Positions 35,346 to 43,350 of a stretch of 64,000 nt of DNA are shown here, piece after piece (positions within the stretch are counted from its first letter, which is position 1; the number at the start of each line of letters is the position of its first letter). This DNA is from Asanoa iriomotensis (lineage in GTDB: Bacteria; Actinomycetota; Actinomycetes; Mycobacteriales; Micromonosporaceae): NCBI RefSeq assembly GCF_016862515.1, contig NZ_BONC01000002.1, positions 1 to 64,000 of the forward strand, read 5' to 3'. The notes beneath the pieces are model-generated. The model searched no databases. It saw only the letters and a list, made by a program, of their open reading frames with translations, and was not told the DNA's origin. Position numbers and translations under genes: made by a program.

Positions 35346-35375
35346 TTGCTGGATGACCGCGCCACCAGGTAGTCT
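35346..35375 (+). promoter_or_regulatory. Predicted rpmG promoter
   Basis: TTGCTG (35346-35351), an 18-bp spacer and TAGTCT (35370-35375) form a plausible sigma-70-type promoter 50 bp before the rpmG start. This is a prediction from pattern alone. Confidence 0.5.
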
Positions 35376-35425
35376 GGTCGGCCGGTAGGTTAGCGACACA
35401 TCCGTTACGAGGAAGGCACCCCGCC

Positions 35426-35593
35426 GTGGCCAAGGCGACCGACGTCCGTCCCAAGATCACTTTGGCGTGCACGGAGTGCAAGGAGCGCAACTACATCACG
35501 CGGAAGAACCGGCGCAACGACCCGGACCGCATCGAGCTGAAGAAGTTCTGCCCGCGCGACGGCCGCCACACCGTGCACCGCGAGACGCGCTGA
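35426..35593 (+). CDS. rpmG: 50S ribosomal protein bL33
   Basis: This is a 55-aa protein from a GTG at 35426 with GAGGAAGG upstream. The sequence [38 protein letters not shown] is typical L33. In zinc-ribbon forms the protein has two CxxC pairs; here the second pair reads CPRD, so only three Cys remain (ACTEC and FCPRD). Zinc binding may be weakened or Asp may act as the fourth ligand. Downstream, hadAB starts after a hairpin. Confidence 0.95.
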   Translation: MAKATDVRPKITLACTECKERNYITRKNRRNDPDRIELKKFCPRDGRHTVHRETR

Positions 35594-35619
35594 CCTAGCG
35601 CCTCCGCACAAGCTTCAGA

Positions 35620-35657
35620 GCCGGCCGGCACCCGCCACTTGGTGGGGCCGGCCGTTC
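35620..35657 (+). terminator. GC-rich hairpin after rpmG
   Basis: Arms near 35621-35634 and 35641-35653 (GGCCGGCACC with GGTGGGGCCGGCC, with small bulges) are followed by a short T-containing run. It lies 27 bp after the rpmG stop and ends 54 bp before hadA. Confidence 0.55.
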
Positions 35658-35710
35658 TGCTGCCAACGCGCCACGCAGGCAACACGCGCACCTGGCGATA
35701 CCATCAGCGC

Positions 35711-36157
35711 ATGCCCTTGGACCCGTCGTACGTCGGCCGCAGCTATCCGCCGACCAAGCCCTACCTGGTCGGCCGCGAGAAGATCCGGGAGTTCGCGAAC
35801 GCGATCGGTGCCACCGACGCCGCCTACCACGACCCCGAGGCGGCCCGGGCCCTCGGCTACACCGACGTGATCGCGCCGCCGACGTTCCCGACCGTGGTCT
35901 CGTTCGCGTCCAACAACGCCGTCGTCGACGATCCCGACCTTGCGATCGACTACTCGCGCGTGGTGCACGGCGACCAGCGGTTCTCGTACACCCGCCCGAT
36001 CGTCGCCGGTGACGAGCTCGTCGGCCGGCAGACGATCGCGGAGATCATCTCGCGCGGCGGCCACGACTTCATCACCACGCGCACCGACATCACCGACGCC
36101 GGCGGCGCGCCCGTGGCGACCTCCTGGTCGAAGCTCGTGATCCGCGGGGAGGGCTGA
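35711..36157 (+). CDS. hadA: MaoC-type (R)-hydratase/dehydratase subunit, HadA-like
   Basis: This is a 148-aa hot-dog fold protein of the FAS1-like dehydratase type: GRSYPPTKPYLVGREKIREFANAIGATDAAYHDPEAARALGY, VIAPPTFPTVVSFA, and VVHGDQRFSYTRPIVAGDEL. It lacks the catalytic Asp/His motif, as the stabilising HadA subunit does in mycobacteria. With HadB it would dehydrate 3-hydroxyacyl thioesters. The gene is 4 bp from hadB and lies between rpmG and tRNA-Trp-secE, the same place as hadABC in mycobacteria. No hadC is present. Confidence 0.85.
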   Translation: MPLDPSYVGRSYPPTKPYLVGREKIREFANAIGATDAAYHDPEAARALGYTDVIAPPTFPTVVSFASNNAVVDDPDLAIDYSRVVHGDQRFSYTRPIVAGDELVGRQTIAEIISRGGHDFITTRTDITDAGGAPVATSWSKLVIRGEG

Positions 36158-36160
36158 CGG

Positions 36161-36562
36161 ATGGACCTGCCGACGAAGAAATACCCGGTCACCCGGGCCG
36201 ATCTGGTGCGCTATGCCGGCGCCTCCGGCGACTTCAACCCGATCCACTGGAACGACCGGTTCGCCACCAAGGTCGGCCTGCCCGGCGTGATCGCCCACGG
36301 CATGCTGACCATGGCCCTGGTCGGCCGCGCGGTCACCGACTGGGCCGGCGCGCCCGACGCCGTTGTCGACTTCTCCGTCCGGTTCAGCCGTCCGGTGCCG
36401 GTGCCCGACGACGAATCCGGCACCGAGGTCGAGGTGTCCGCGCAGGTGAAAGGCACCACGGACGAGGGTCACACCGTGCTCGCCATCACCGCCGTGTGCG
36501 GCGGGGAAAAGGTGCTGTCGCAGGCGAAGGCGACGGTGCGAACCTCCCGGTTGGGAAAGTAG
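36161..36562 (+). CDS. hadB: MaoC-type 3-hydroxyacyl dehydratase catalytic subunit, HadB-like
   Basis: This is a 133-aa hot-dog hydratase. The hydratase-2 catalytic motif is YAGASGDFNPIHWNDRFA, giving the Asp and His dyad (about residues 26-31). It is followed by GLPGVIAHGMLTMALVGRAVTDW. The C-half is a beta-sheet (VVDFSVRFSRPVPVPDDESG). It is the active partner of the HadA-like subunit, 3 bp upstream. The acyl substrate is unknown; mycolic acids are not expected in this group. Confidence 0.88.
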   Translation: MDLPTKKYPVTRADLVRYAGASGDFNPIHWNDRFATKVGLPGVIAHGMLTMALVGRAVTDWAGAPDAVVDFSVRFSRPVPVPDDESGTEVEVSAQVKGTTDEGHTVLAITAVCGGEKVLSQAKATVRTSRLGK

Positions 36563-36580
36563 GGCGGGTACCCGTACACT
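36551..36580 (+). promoter_or_regulatory. Predicted promoter upstream of tRNA-Trp
   Basis: TTGGGA (36551-36556), an 18-bp spacer and TACACT (36575-36580) overlap the 3' end of hadB and lie 64 bp before tRNA-Trp. The transcript probably continues into secE-nusG. Confidence 0.55.
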
Positions 36581-36643
36581 GGTCCGCCGTGGGGTCCGTG
36601 ACTCCTACGACGCTGCTTGCGCTCGTGGGGTTGCAACCCGCAC

Positions 36644-36716
<73 letters not shown>

Positions 36717-36840
36717 CGCCTATGGCCTGACCGGCTTGACGTGGAATGGCATCGCCGAGCAGAGCCCCTGACGGCGACAGGCCAGCCCCGCGAGCCGCTA
36801 AGGTCGGCGTGACACCACCACGACCGCGACGGAGGGCGAA

Positions 36841-37218
36841 GTGGCCGAGAAGAATCGGCGCGACGACGAGTTCGCCGACGACCGCGTTGACGACGAGGCG
36901 TTCGACGACGCTGTCGACGATGACGCCGACGAAGACGAGCCTGTCTCCCGCGGCGGCACCGCCACGCGTTCGCGTGTCGCCAAGGCCGGAGAGAGCACGT
37001 CCAAGCGCACCGAAACCGGTCGCGTGGGGTTCTTCGGGCGGATCGCCCGGTTCTTCCGCGAGGTCGTCGCCGAGCTGCGTAAGGTCATCTGGCCGACCCG
37101 CAAGGAGCTGCTGACCTACACGGCCGTGGTGGTCGTGTTCGTCGCCTTCATGCTGACGGTCGTGGGCTTCCTGGACCTCGGGTTCGCCAAGGGCGTCCTG
37201 GCGGTCTTCGGCAACTGA
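36841..37218 (+). CDS. secE: Preprotein translocase subunit SecE
   Basis: This is a 125-aa protein from a GTG with GGAGGG upstream. Residues 1-62 are a highly acidic, disordered extension common in actinobacteria. The C-terminal half has the SecE signature RFFREVVAELRKVIWPTRKELLTYTAVVVVFVAFM, an amphipathic helix followed by one membrane helix. It stabilises SecY in the Sec channel. It forms the classical secE-nusG-rplK-rplA group; nusG starts 50 bp downstream. Confidence 0.95.
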   Translation: MAEKNRRDDEFADDRVDDEAFDDAVDDDADEDEPVSRGGTATRSRVAKAGESTSKRTETGRVGFFGRIARFFREVVAELRKVIWPTRKELLTYTAVVVVFVAFMLTVVGFLDLGFAKGVLAVFGN

Positions 37219-37268
37219 GGCGTCAGCGGCATGGCCGCCGGCGCCGGCCTACACACAGACGGAAGTGA

Positions 37269-38012
37269 ATGAGCGTGCCTGAGTACGACGAGACCGGCGA
37301 GATCATCGACGAGCAGTCGTCGGTGGCCACGGCGGAGACCGACGGTTCGACCGAGGCCGCCACGGGCGACACCGACGCCAGCGAGGAGACCACCACGCTG
37401 GTCGAGCCCGACGACGACTACGACCCGGTTGCCGAGCTTCGGCAGAAGCTGCGCTACGCGCCCGGCGACTGGTATGTCGTGCACTCGTACGCCGGCTACG
37501 AGAACAAGGTCAAGACCAACCTCGAGACCCGGATCACGAGCCTCGACATGGAGGAGTTCATCTTCCAGGTCGAGGTGCCGACCCGCGAAGAGGTCGAGGT
37601 CAAGAACGGCAAGCGCCTCCAGGTGCAGAACAAGGTCTTCCCGGGCTACATCCTGGTCCGGATGGAGCTGACCCCGGAGTCCTACTCCTGCGTGCGCAAC
37701 ACGCCTGGGGTCACCGGCTTCGTCGGCGCCACCGACCGGGCCGACCGTCCCGCGCCGCTCTCGCTCGACGAGGTGCTCAAGTGGCTGGCGCCCGCGGTCG
37801 AGACCGAGCAGACCAAGAAGACCAAGGTCGAGGTCAAGGTGCTCGACTTCGAGGTCGGCGACTCGGTCACGGTCACCGACGGCGCGTTCGCGTCGTTGCC
37901 CGCGACGATCAGCGAGATCAACGCCGACCAGCAGAAGCTCAAGGTGCTCGTCTCGATCTTCGGTCGGGAGACGCCGGTCGAGCTCAACTTCAACCAGGTC
38001 GCGAAGATCTAA
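37269..38012 (+). CDS. nusG: Transcription termination/antitermination factor NusG
   Basis: This is a 247-aa protein. Residues 1-60 are an acidic actinobacterial extension. The NGN domain starts at [23 protein letters not shown], which binds RNA polymerase, and includes [10 protein letters not shown] and TPGVTGFVG. The C-terminal KOW domain is [54 protein letters not shown], which contacts Rho or S10. The start ATG at 37269 follows GGAAG. It lies 105 bp before rplK. Confidence 0.96.
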   Translation: MSVPEYDETGEIIDEQSSVATAETDGSTEAATGDTDASEETTTLVEPDDDYDPVAELRQKLRYAPGDWYVVHSYAGYENKVKTNLETRITSLDMEEFIFQVEVPTREEVEVKNGKRLQVQNKVFPGYILVRMELTPESYSCVRNTPGVTGFVGATDRADRPAPLSLDEVLKWLAPAVETEQTKKTKVEVKVLDFEVGDSVTVTDGAFASLPATISEINADQQKLKVLVSIFGRETPVELNFNQVAKI

Positions 38013-38117
38013 AACCGCTGAGTTACGCTTGTACGTCGGCCCGCCGGGGCCGCGCTCGACCGTGCGCGCCCTCCGGCTTGATTGGCCGGTCGAATCCACC
38101 CAAGCCCAGGAAGTGAC

Positions 38118-38549
38118 ATGCCTCCGAAGAAGAAGCTCGTGAAGACCTTCACGCTGCAGCTGCCGGCGGGTCAGGCGACCCCCGCGCCGCCGGTCGGCCC
38201 GGCGCTCGGCCAGCACGGCGTGAACATCATGGAGTTCTGCAAGCAGTACAACAAGGAGACCGAGCAGCAGCGGGGCGACATCGTCCCGGCTGAGATCTCC
38301 GTCTACGAGGACCGCACCTTCACCTTCGTGCTGAAGACCCCGCCCGCCGCGCGCCTGCTGATCAAGGCCGCCGGTGTGCCCAAGGGTTCCGGCACGCCGC
38401 ACTCGGCCAAGGTCGGCTCCGTGAGCCGCGCCCAGCTCCGCGAGATCGCCGAGCGCAAGATGTCCGACCTCAACGCCAACGACGTCGAGCACGCCGAGCG
38501 GATCGTCGCCGGCACCGCTCGGTCGATGGGCATCACGGTCCGCGACTGA
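38118..38549 (+). CDS. rplK: 50S ribosomal protein uL11
   Basis: This is a 143-aa protein forming the base of the L7/L12 stalk. The N-domain reads [37 protein letters not shown] and contains the Pro-rich thiopeptide-facing helix. The C-domain reads [31 protein letters not shown] and binds 23S rRNA. The length and sequence are normal. SD AGGAAG is just upstream. rplA follows by 61 bp. Confidence 0.97.
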   Translation: MPPKKKLVKTFTLQLPAGQATPAPPVGPALGQHGVNIMEFCKQYNKETEQQRGDIVPAEISVYEDRTFTFVLKTPPAARLLIKAAGVPKGSGTPHSAKVGSVSRAQLREIAERKMSDLNANDVEHAERIVAGTARSMGITVRD

Positions 38550-38610
38550 CCCGTTCGTGGGAGGGCCGCCGTTGACGCGGTCCGCCAACTACCACAGGAG
38601 ATAGACAGAC

Positions 38611-39321
38611 ATGCAGCGCAGCAAGAGCTACCGCAAGGCGGCGGAGCAGATCGACCGGGACAAGCTCTACACCCCGGCCGAAGCCGTCAAGCTCACCAAG
38701 GGTTCCACCACGGTCAAGTTCGACCCTACGGTCGAGGTCGCGATGCGCCTCGGGGTCGACCCTCGCAAGGCTGACCAGATGGTCCGCGGCACGGTCAACC
38801 TGCCGCACGGCACCGGCAAGACCGCGCGCGTCATCGTGTTCGCGGCCGGCGCCAAGGCCGAGGAAGCCGCCGCGGCGGGCGCCGACGAGGTCGGCACCGA
38901 CGAGTTGGTCGCCCGCATCCAAGAGGGCTGGCTCGACTTCGACGCGGCGATCGCCACGCCCGACCAGATGGCCAAGATCGGCCGGATCGCGCGGATCCTG
39001 GGCCCGCGCGGCCTGATGCCGAACCCGAAGACCGGCACCGTCACCATGGACGTGACCAAGGCCGTCTCGGACATCAAGGGCGGCAAGATCACCTTCCGCG
39101 TCGACAAGCACTCGAACCTGCACCTGATCATCGGCAAGGCTTCGTTCTCCGAGGATCAGCTGGTCGACAACTACGCGGCGGTGCTCGACGAGGTCCTGCG
39201 GGCCAAGCCGTCCGCCGCCAAGGGCACCTACCTCAAGAAGGTCACCTTCACCACCACGATGGGCCCGGGCGTCCCGGTCGACCCGAAGGTGGTCAAGAAC
39301 CTCCGCGAGACCGAGGCCTGA
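38611..39321 (+). CDS. rplA: 50S ribosomal protein uL1
   Basis: This is a 236-aa protein of the L1 stalk that assists release of deacylated tRNA and usually represses its own mRNA. Landmarks are [52 protein letters not shown] and the C-terminal [20 protein letters not shown]. It ends the rplK-rplA unit at a strong hairpin. Confidence 0.97.
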   Translation: MQRSKSYRKAAEQIDRDKLYTPAEAVKLTKGSTTVKFDPTVEVAMRLGVDPRKADQMVRGTVNLPHGTGKTARVIVFAAGAKAEEAAAAGADEVGTDELVARIQEGWLDFDAAIATPDQMAKIGRIARILGPRGLMPNPKTGTVTMDVTKAVSDIKGGKITFRVDKHSNLHLIIGKASFSEDQLVDNYAAVLDEVLRAKPSAAKGTYLKKVTFTTTMGPGVPVDPKVVKNLRETEA

Positions 39322-39335
39322 GTTCCACGACGCCG

Positions 39336-39367
39336 ATCGCCCGCCACCCTCGAGGGTGGCGGGCGAT
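39336..39367. terminator. 15-bp hairpin between rplA and the sortase gene
   Basis: Positions 39336-39350 are the exact reverse complement of 39353-39367. It is shared by two convergent genes, rplA and the class F-like sortase, and lies 14 bp after the rplA stop. The distal side is followed by TCGTCGTTT. Confidence 0.9.
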
Positions 39368-39375
39368 TCGTCGTT

Positions 39376-40077
39376 TCAGACGGCGGTCGCGAACACGATG
39401 ACGTTGTCCAAATAGTTCTTCGCCTTCGAGTCGAAGTCGCCGCCGCACGTGACGAGCCGCAGGCCCGCCTTCTCGTTGGGCCCATAGACCAGCGCGGTCG
39501 GAAAACTCTTCTTCGGGTACGACTTCACGCCGTCGACGGCGAAGGTCGCGGTCGTGCCGTCCTTGCGGCTGACCGAGATCGTGTCCTTCGGCCGCAGGTT
39601 CCCCAGCGCGAAGAACACCGCGCGGTCGGTGGCCGTGGTGACGTGGCCGACGATGACCGCGTTGCCGATCTCGCCGGGCGAGGGCCCGAGCGAGTACCAG
39701 CCCGCCAACTGGGCCTTGTTCAGCGGCGGCACCGCGAGCGTGCCGTCCTTCTTGAGCACCAGGTTCATGATCTGGGCGTCGACGCCGATCCGCTTGATCG
39801 AGATGGTGACCGGATCGGACCGGTCCAACACAGCGGGCGTGGTCGGTGTCGCGGTCGGTGTGGCACCAGGAGTCGCGGCCGGCGTGGTCGGCTCGAACTC
39901 CGGTGCGGCGGCGGCGAGGGGTTTCGGTGGCACGGGCGTCTGCTGTATGGACGCACCGAGCAACCCGACGCCGGCGAGCGCGGTGACGGCGACCAGCACA
40001 GCGCCGGCGGCGCGCCACGGTGTCCAACCGCGGCGGCCGCCGGCTCGTGCCGTCGAGGCCTCAGGCCACGGAACCAT
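39376..40077 (-). CDS. Sortase, class F-like
   Basis: This is a 233-aa protein. Its start at 40077 overlaps the upstream substrate-like gene by 17 bp. One membrane helix (about residues 23-43) is followed by a Pro/Thr/Ala linker and a sortase domain (about 86-233). The domain has PVTISIKRIGVDAQI, catalytic His145 in VIVGHVTT and catalytic Cys211 in GLRLVTCGGDFD. In many sortases an Arg follows the catalytic Cys by about 10 residues; here that neighbourhood reads NYLDNVIV, with Leu223. The enzyme would cleave and attach surface proteins. The coupled neighbour is the likely substrate. A start 21 codons upstream is possible but would be buried in the neighbour. Confidence 0.85.
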   Translation of the reverse strand: MVPWPEASTARAGGRRGWTPWRAAGAVLVAVTALAGVGLLGASIQQTPVPPKPLAAAAPEFEPTTPAATPGATPTATPTTPAVLDRSDPVTISIKRIGVDAQIMNLVLKKDGTLAVPPLNKAQLAGWYSLGPSPGEIGNAVIVGHVTTATDRAVFFALGNLRPKDTISVSRKDGTTATFAVDGVKSYPKKSFPTALVYGPNEKAGLRLVTCGGDFDSKAKNYLDNVIVFATAV

Positions 40078-40480
40078 CGGTCCGCCGGCGGCGCAGGAGG
40101 ACGAGGCCGCCCAGCGCGGCCGCGCCGACGAGGACGCCACCCGTGGCGGCCATCGTGCCGTCGGTGCTCACGCCCGCGACACCACCGTCGACCCAGCCCT
40201 TCGGCGGCTTGCAGTCGTCCTTCTTCTCGTCGTCCTTCTTGCCACCCTCGTCCTTCTTGGCACTGTCCATCGGAGCGGCCTCTTCCTTCTTGCCGCTCCA
40301 CTCGGAGTCCTTCTTGCCGTCCCACTCAGGCTTCTCGCAGTGCGCGGCCTTGTCGTCCTTGCCGGCCCACTGCGCCGCGTCGGACGGGTCTGCCGCCATC
40401 GCGACGCCGGGCGCGATGAGCAGAGTCACTCCGCCCAGCGCGAGGCTGGCGAGAACCTTGCCGACGAGTTTCTTTGACAT
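40061..40480 (-). CDS. Secreted surface protein with sortase-like C-terminal signal
   Basis: This is a 139-aa protein. A signal peptide (residues 1-28, ending APGVAMA) precedes a mature region rich in Lys, Asp, Glu, Gly and Trp (about 29-95), with Cys48 and Cys90. The C-terminus has the layout of a cell-wall sorting signal: motif MAATG (residues 110-114), a hydrophobic helix (GVLVGAAALGGLVLL) and a positive RRRR end. MAATG is a variant of LPxTG or LAxTG. It overlaps the sortase gene by 17 bp and is upstream of it, so enzyme and substrate are co-made. Confidence 0.75.
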   Translation of the reverse strand: MSKKLVGKVLASLALGGVTLLIAPGVAMAADPSDAAQWAGKDDKAAHCEKPEWDGKKDSEWSGKKEEAAPMDSAKKDEGGKKDDEKKDDCKPPKGWVDGGVAGVSTDGTMAATGGVLVGAAALGGLVLLRRRRTDGSVA

Positions 40481-40557
40481 GAGTGCAGTCCCCTTCTAAC
40501 CCCCGTGTGACTCGACGAACAGCCGAGCCATGACCGAGACTAGCCCTGTTGCGCGTT

Positions 40558-40977
40558 TTACTCGGATTGAACGCTAATAACCGTCAGGTCCTTTCTGTCC
40601 GAGTCCCCGAGTTCGAACGCCTGATCGACCGCGGCCAGGGCCTCGGCGGCGGTCACGCCGAGCCGGCGCATGGTGGTGGCGAACTCATGGGCGTGTTCGC
40701 GCACCACCGCCGCACGGCGCCCCCCGGCCTGTGGCGCGACCCGCGTGCCGCCGCCGCGACGGGTCTCGAGCTGGCCGGCGGCCTCCAGTTCCTGGTACGC
40801 CCGCGCGACCGTCCCGTTGGCGAGGCCGAGGTCGGCCGCGAGCTGACGGACCGTTGGCAGGCGGGTGCCGGCTGCCAGGCCGCCGGTGCTGACCAGGTCC
40901 GCGATCTGGTCGCGGATCTGCACGTACGGCGGAACCGGCTGGCTCGGATCCACCGTGATGATCGGGTCGCCGCTCAT
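40558..40977 (-). CDS. GntR-family regulator, YtrA-like
   Basis: This is a 139-aa protein. The winged helix domain is VPPYVQIRDQIADLVSTGGLAAGTRLPTVRQLAADLGLANGTVARAYQELEAAGQLETRRGGGTRV (about residues 16-80). A short C-terminal helical part follows (HEFATTMRRLGVTAAEALAAVDQAF), which matches the YtrA subfamily known to control ABC transporter operons. Its ATG overlaps the TGA of the upstream membrane-protein gene. The likely operator is the 28-bp palindrome at 41800-41827. Confidence 0.9.
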   Translation of the reverse strand: MSGDPIITVDPSQPVPPYVQIRDQIADLVSTGGLAAGTRLPTVRQLAADLGLANGTVARAYQELEAAGQLETRRGGGTRVAPQAGGRRAAVVREHAHEFATTMRRLGVTAAEALAAVDQAFELGDSDRKDLTVISVQSE

Positions 40978-41756
40978 CGGGCCGGCACGACCGAGCGGAC
41001 CGGGCCCGCGGTGGCGGCCGCTGACGGGAACACCAGCCGTACGGCGTAGTACGCCGTCGCGACCACCCCGACCACCATGAGCGCGACCAGCCATGGGCGG
41101 GCCTCCTGCGCCACCGGATCGGCGCAGACCAGTGGCTGTCCGAGCACCGAGTGCGTGAAATGGGCCGCACCCGCCACCGACGTGCCGACCAGCACGCCCA
41201 GCGCAGCCACGATGCTGACGGCGGTGTCCCGCCGGTAGGCGTCGCCGGCCGGCCCGTCGACCGGGCGGGTGACGACCCGGCGCAGAGCGACCACCGCGGC
41301 GATCGCGGCCAGCACCAGGGTGGCGCCGATCGGGATCGCGTAGAACCAGCCCGGCCATGGTCCCGACTGGGCGATCCCGCCGGAGACGCAACCGATGTGC
41401 CGGCCATCCAGCGGGTTGTTCGGGATGGACATCGAGCGGGTGTGCGGCGTCGACGCCGGACCCGTCACGCCGAGCAGGCCGCCGAGCGCCACTGTCAACA
41501 GCGCTACGCCCGTCGCCGGCACTGCTGGCACGAGGTCCAACGTGCGCCGCCGCACCAGGCGCGCACTGCGCACACCGGTGCCGACCGGCCTGGCCACCGT
41601 CCGGTCCGCCGTCAGCAGGCCCGCGGCGAGCAGTGCCGCGAGGACGGGCACCGCGAACGCCGGTCTCAGGCCGGCCTCGTCGCCGGCCGTCAGCAACCAG
41701 GCCGCGAACAGGCCGGCCGCCAGACCGGCCAGCCGCAGGAATCGACTGTGCGCCAT
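40974..41756 (-). CDS. Multi-pass membrane protein, DUF1648-like context
   Basis: This is a 260-aa protein with about seven hydrophobic segments (residues 8-55, 75-98, 135-160, 185-205 and 225-245). A central extracytoplasmic loop holds IPNNPLDGRHIGCVSGG. It is co-translated with the GntR regulator (4-bp overlap) and is first in the minus-strand operon. I do not recognise a family. It may be a membrane partner of the divergent ABC transporter, or a target of the same regulator. Confidence 0.65.
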   Translation of the reverse strand: MAHSRFLRLAGLAAGLFAAWLLTAGDEAGLRPAFAVPVLAALLAAGLLTADRTVARPVGTGVRSARLVRRRTLDLVPAVPATGVALLTVALGGLLGVTGPASTPHTRSMSIPNNPLDGRHIGCVSGGIAQSGPWPGWFYAIPIGATLVLAAIAAVVALRRVVTRPVDGPAGDAYRRDTAVSIVAALGVLVGTSVAGAAHFTHSVLGQPLVCADPVAQEARPWLVALMVVGVVATAYYAVRLVFPSAAATAGPVRSVVPAR

Positions 41757-41799
41757 TCACCCTCCTCGTTTGTATCGGACGATTAGAACAAGCTGACCT

Positions 41800-41827
41800 C
41801 CTTTGTATCAAGGACTTGATGCAAAGG
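41800..41827. promoter_or_regulatory. 28-bp inverted-repeat operator between divergent operons
   Basis: Arms 41800-41812 and 41815-41827 match in inverted orientation at 12 of 13 positions with a 2-bp centre. A further TTTGTATC half-site is at 41769-41776. The site sits in the 107-bp gap between the minus-strand GntR operon and the plus-strand ABC operon. This is where a YtrA-type repressor would bind. Confidence 0.7.
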
Positions 41828-41863
41828 TTCCGTTTCCCCGGCGGACGTGGGAGAGTCACCCGC

Positions 41864-42592
41864 GTGCGTCTGGACGGGGTCTCCTACCGCTACGGGCGGC
41901 GCGGCGCATGGGTGCTGCGCGACGTCTCGCTCGATCTCCCGGCCGGCGGCACCGCCGTCGTCCTCGGCCGCAACGGCGTCGGCAAGTCGACCCTGCTCCA
42001 GTTGGCCGCCGGCGTGCTCCGGCCCAGCGCGGGCGCCGTCCGTGAACGGCCCGGGCCCGTCGGGTGGGTGCCCGAGCGTTTCCCGGCCGACCAGCCGTTC
42101 ACCGTGGACGGCTACCTCGCCGCGATGGCCCGCGTGCAGCGGGTCGCCGACCCGGCCGCCGTCGGCGTCTGGATCGACCGCCTCGGCCTGACCCCCTACC
42201 GCGCCACCCGATTGGGTGAACTGTCCAAGGGCACCGCCCAGAAGGTCGGGCTGGCGCAGGCGCTGATCCCCGGCCCGCGGCTGCTCGTCCTCGACGAGCC
42301 GTGGGAGGGCCTCGACGCCGCAGCCCGCGACCTCGTGCCCGCGATCGTCGGCGAGGTGACCGCGGCCGGCGGCATCGTGCTGGTCAGCGACCACCGGGGC
42401 GAGACCGGGCGGCTGCCGGGCGCGACCACCTGGACGGTCGCCGGCGGCACGGTCACGCCGGGCGAGGCGACGCCGGGGGAGACCGCGATCATCGAGATCG
42501 CGGTGCCGGCCGCCGAGGCGGAGGACGCCGCGGCCGCCCTGCGCGCCGCCGGCCACGACGTGGTCGCCGTCCGCGCGAAGGCGAGTGTCTGA
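41864..42592 (+). CDS. ABC transporter ATP-binding protein
   Basis: This is a 242-aa protein from the GTG at 41864, with GGGAGAG at 41849-41855 spaced 8 bases away. Walker A is VVLGRNGVGKSTLL. The Q-loop region is PERFPADQP. The signature motif reads LSKGTAQKVGLAQAL, and Walker B is LLVLDEPWEGLD. The H-loop is VLVSDHRGE. All catalytic motifs are present. A C-terminal extension (EIAVPAAEAEDAAAALRAAGHD) is unusual and may be regulatory. It works with the permease 1 bp downstream. The divergent YtrA-like regulator suggests a small-molecule or antibiotic exporter. Confidence 0.92.
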   Translation: MRLDGVSYRYGRRGAWVLRDVSLDLPAGGTAVVLGRNGVGKSTLLQLAAGVLRPSAGAVRERPGPVGWVPERFPADQPFTVDGYLAAMARVQRVADPAAVGVWIDRLGLTPYRATRLGELSKGTAQKVGLAQALIPGPRLLVLDEPWEGLDAAARDLVPAIVGEVTAAGGIVLVSDHRGETGRLPGATTWTVAGGTVTPGEATPGETAIIEIAVPAAEAEDAAAALRAAGHDVVAVRAKASV

Positions 42593-42593
42593 G

Positions 42594-43256
42594 ATGGGCG
42601 CTCTTGTCCGGATGCGGCTGGCCGCGTTCACCCGCGGCGGCCGAGCCCTGCCCGGCCTGCTCGGCACGCTGGTCGTCGTCGGCATCATCTACGGCGGCGG
42701 GCGGTCCGAGGCGGCCGAGGCGTACGGCTTCTCCGCCGTCGCCCTGTTCCCCGTCATCGCCTGGCAGGCCAAGCTGCTGCTGGACACGGAGCCCGACGTG
42801 CAGCGCCGGCTGGCGGTCGCCGTCGTCGGACCGCGCCGGGAGGTCACCGCCGGGCTGCTCGCCGCCGCGGTCGTCGGCCTGGCCACCGTCGCGTTCGCGA
42901 TGGTCCTGCCCTGGCTGTTCGGCTCGGTCACCGGCCCGGCCGGCATCGCGCCCGGCCTCTGGGCCCACGTCGCCGGCCTGGTCGCCGCCGTCGGCCTCGG
43001 CGCGCTGGCCAGCCGGCCGGTGACAAGATCGACGTTGTACGGCATAGCCGTCCTCGTGACCGGTTCCGTGCTGGCGATCGTCCTCGGCCTGAACGGCTCG
43101 GTCGCGCCCTGGCTGGCGCCACCCCTGATGGCCACCGCCCGGCGGCTGGCGGACCAACCCGGCAGCGCCTCCATCGCGACGCTGACCCTCCAGGCCGTGC
43201 TCTGGACCGCCGTCGTGGTCGCGATCTACGTCCGCCTCCGGCGCACCCGAAGCTGA
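42594..43256 (+). CDS. ABC transporter permease
   Basis: This is a 220-aa protein from the ATG at 42594, 1 bp after the ATPase stop. It has six hydrophobic segments (about residues 19-35, 46-60, 85-110, 122-140, 150-168 and 195-213), with no periplasmic-binding partner nearby. It is an ABC-2-like exporter permease by size and layout. The 32-bp tandem repeats begin at its stop codon. The transported compound is unknown. Confidence 0.82.
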   Translation: MGALVRMRLAAFTRGGRALPGLLGTLVVVGIIYGGGRSEAAEAYGFSAVALFPVIAWQAKLLLDTEPDVQRRLAVAVVGPRREVTAGLLAAAVVGLATVAFAMVLPWLFGSVTGPAGIAPGLWAHVAGLVAAVGLGALASRPVTRSTLYGIAVLVTGSVLAIVLGLNGSVAPWLAPPLMATARRLADQPGSASIATLTLQAVLWTAVVVAIYVRLRRTRS

Positions 43257-43350
43257 TTTGGCGACGCGACAGCGCGTCCCAGAACCGATTTGGCGCCGCG
43301 ACACCGCGTCCCAGAACCGATTTGGCACCGCGACACCGCGTCGCGTACCC
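43255..43350 (+). repeat. Three tandem 32-bp repeats before rplJ
   Basis: The units are 43255-43286, 43287-43318 and 43319-43350. Each begins GATTTGGC and contains CGCGAC and GCGTC. Units 1 and 2 differ at three positions; unit 3 diverges at its end. Unit 1 overlaps the permease stop codon. There are no spacers, so this is not a CRISPR array. The third unit contains the predicted rplJ promoter. Confidence 0.9.

Noticed and set aside
43255-43350. Three direct repeats as a possible CRISPR array
   Set aside because: Units are contiguous with no spacers, and no cas genes are present.
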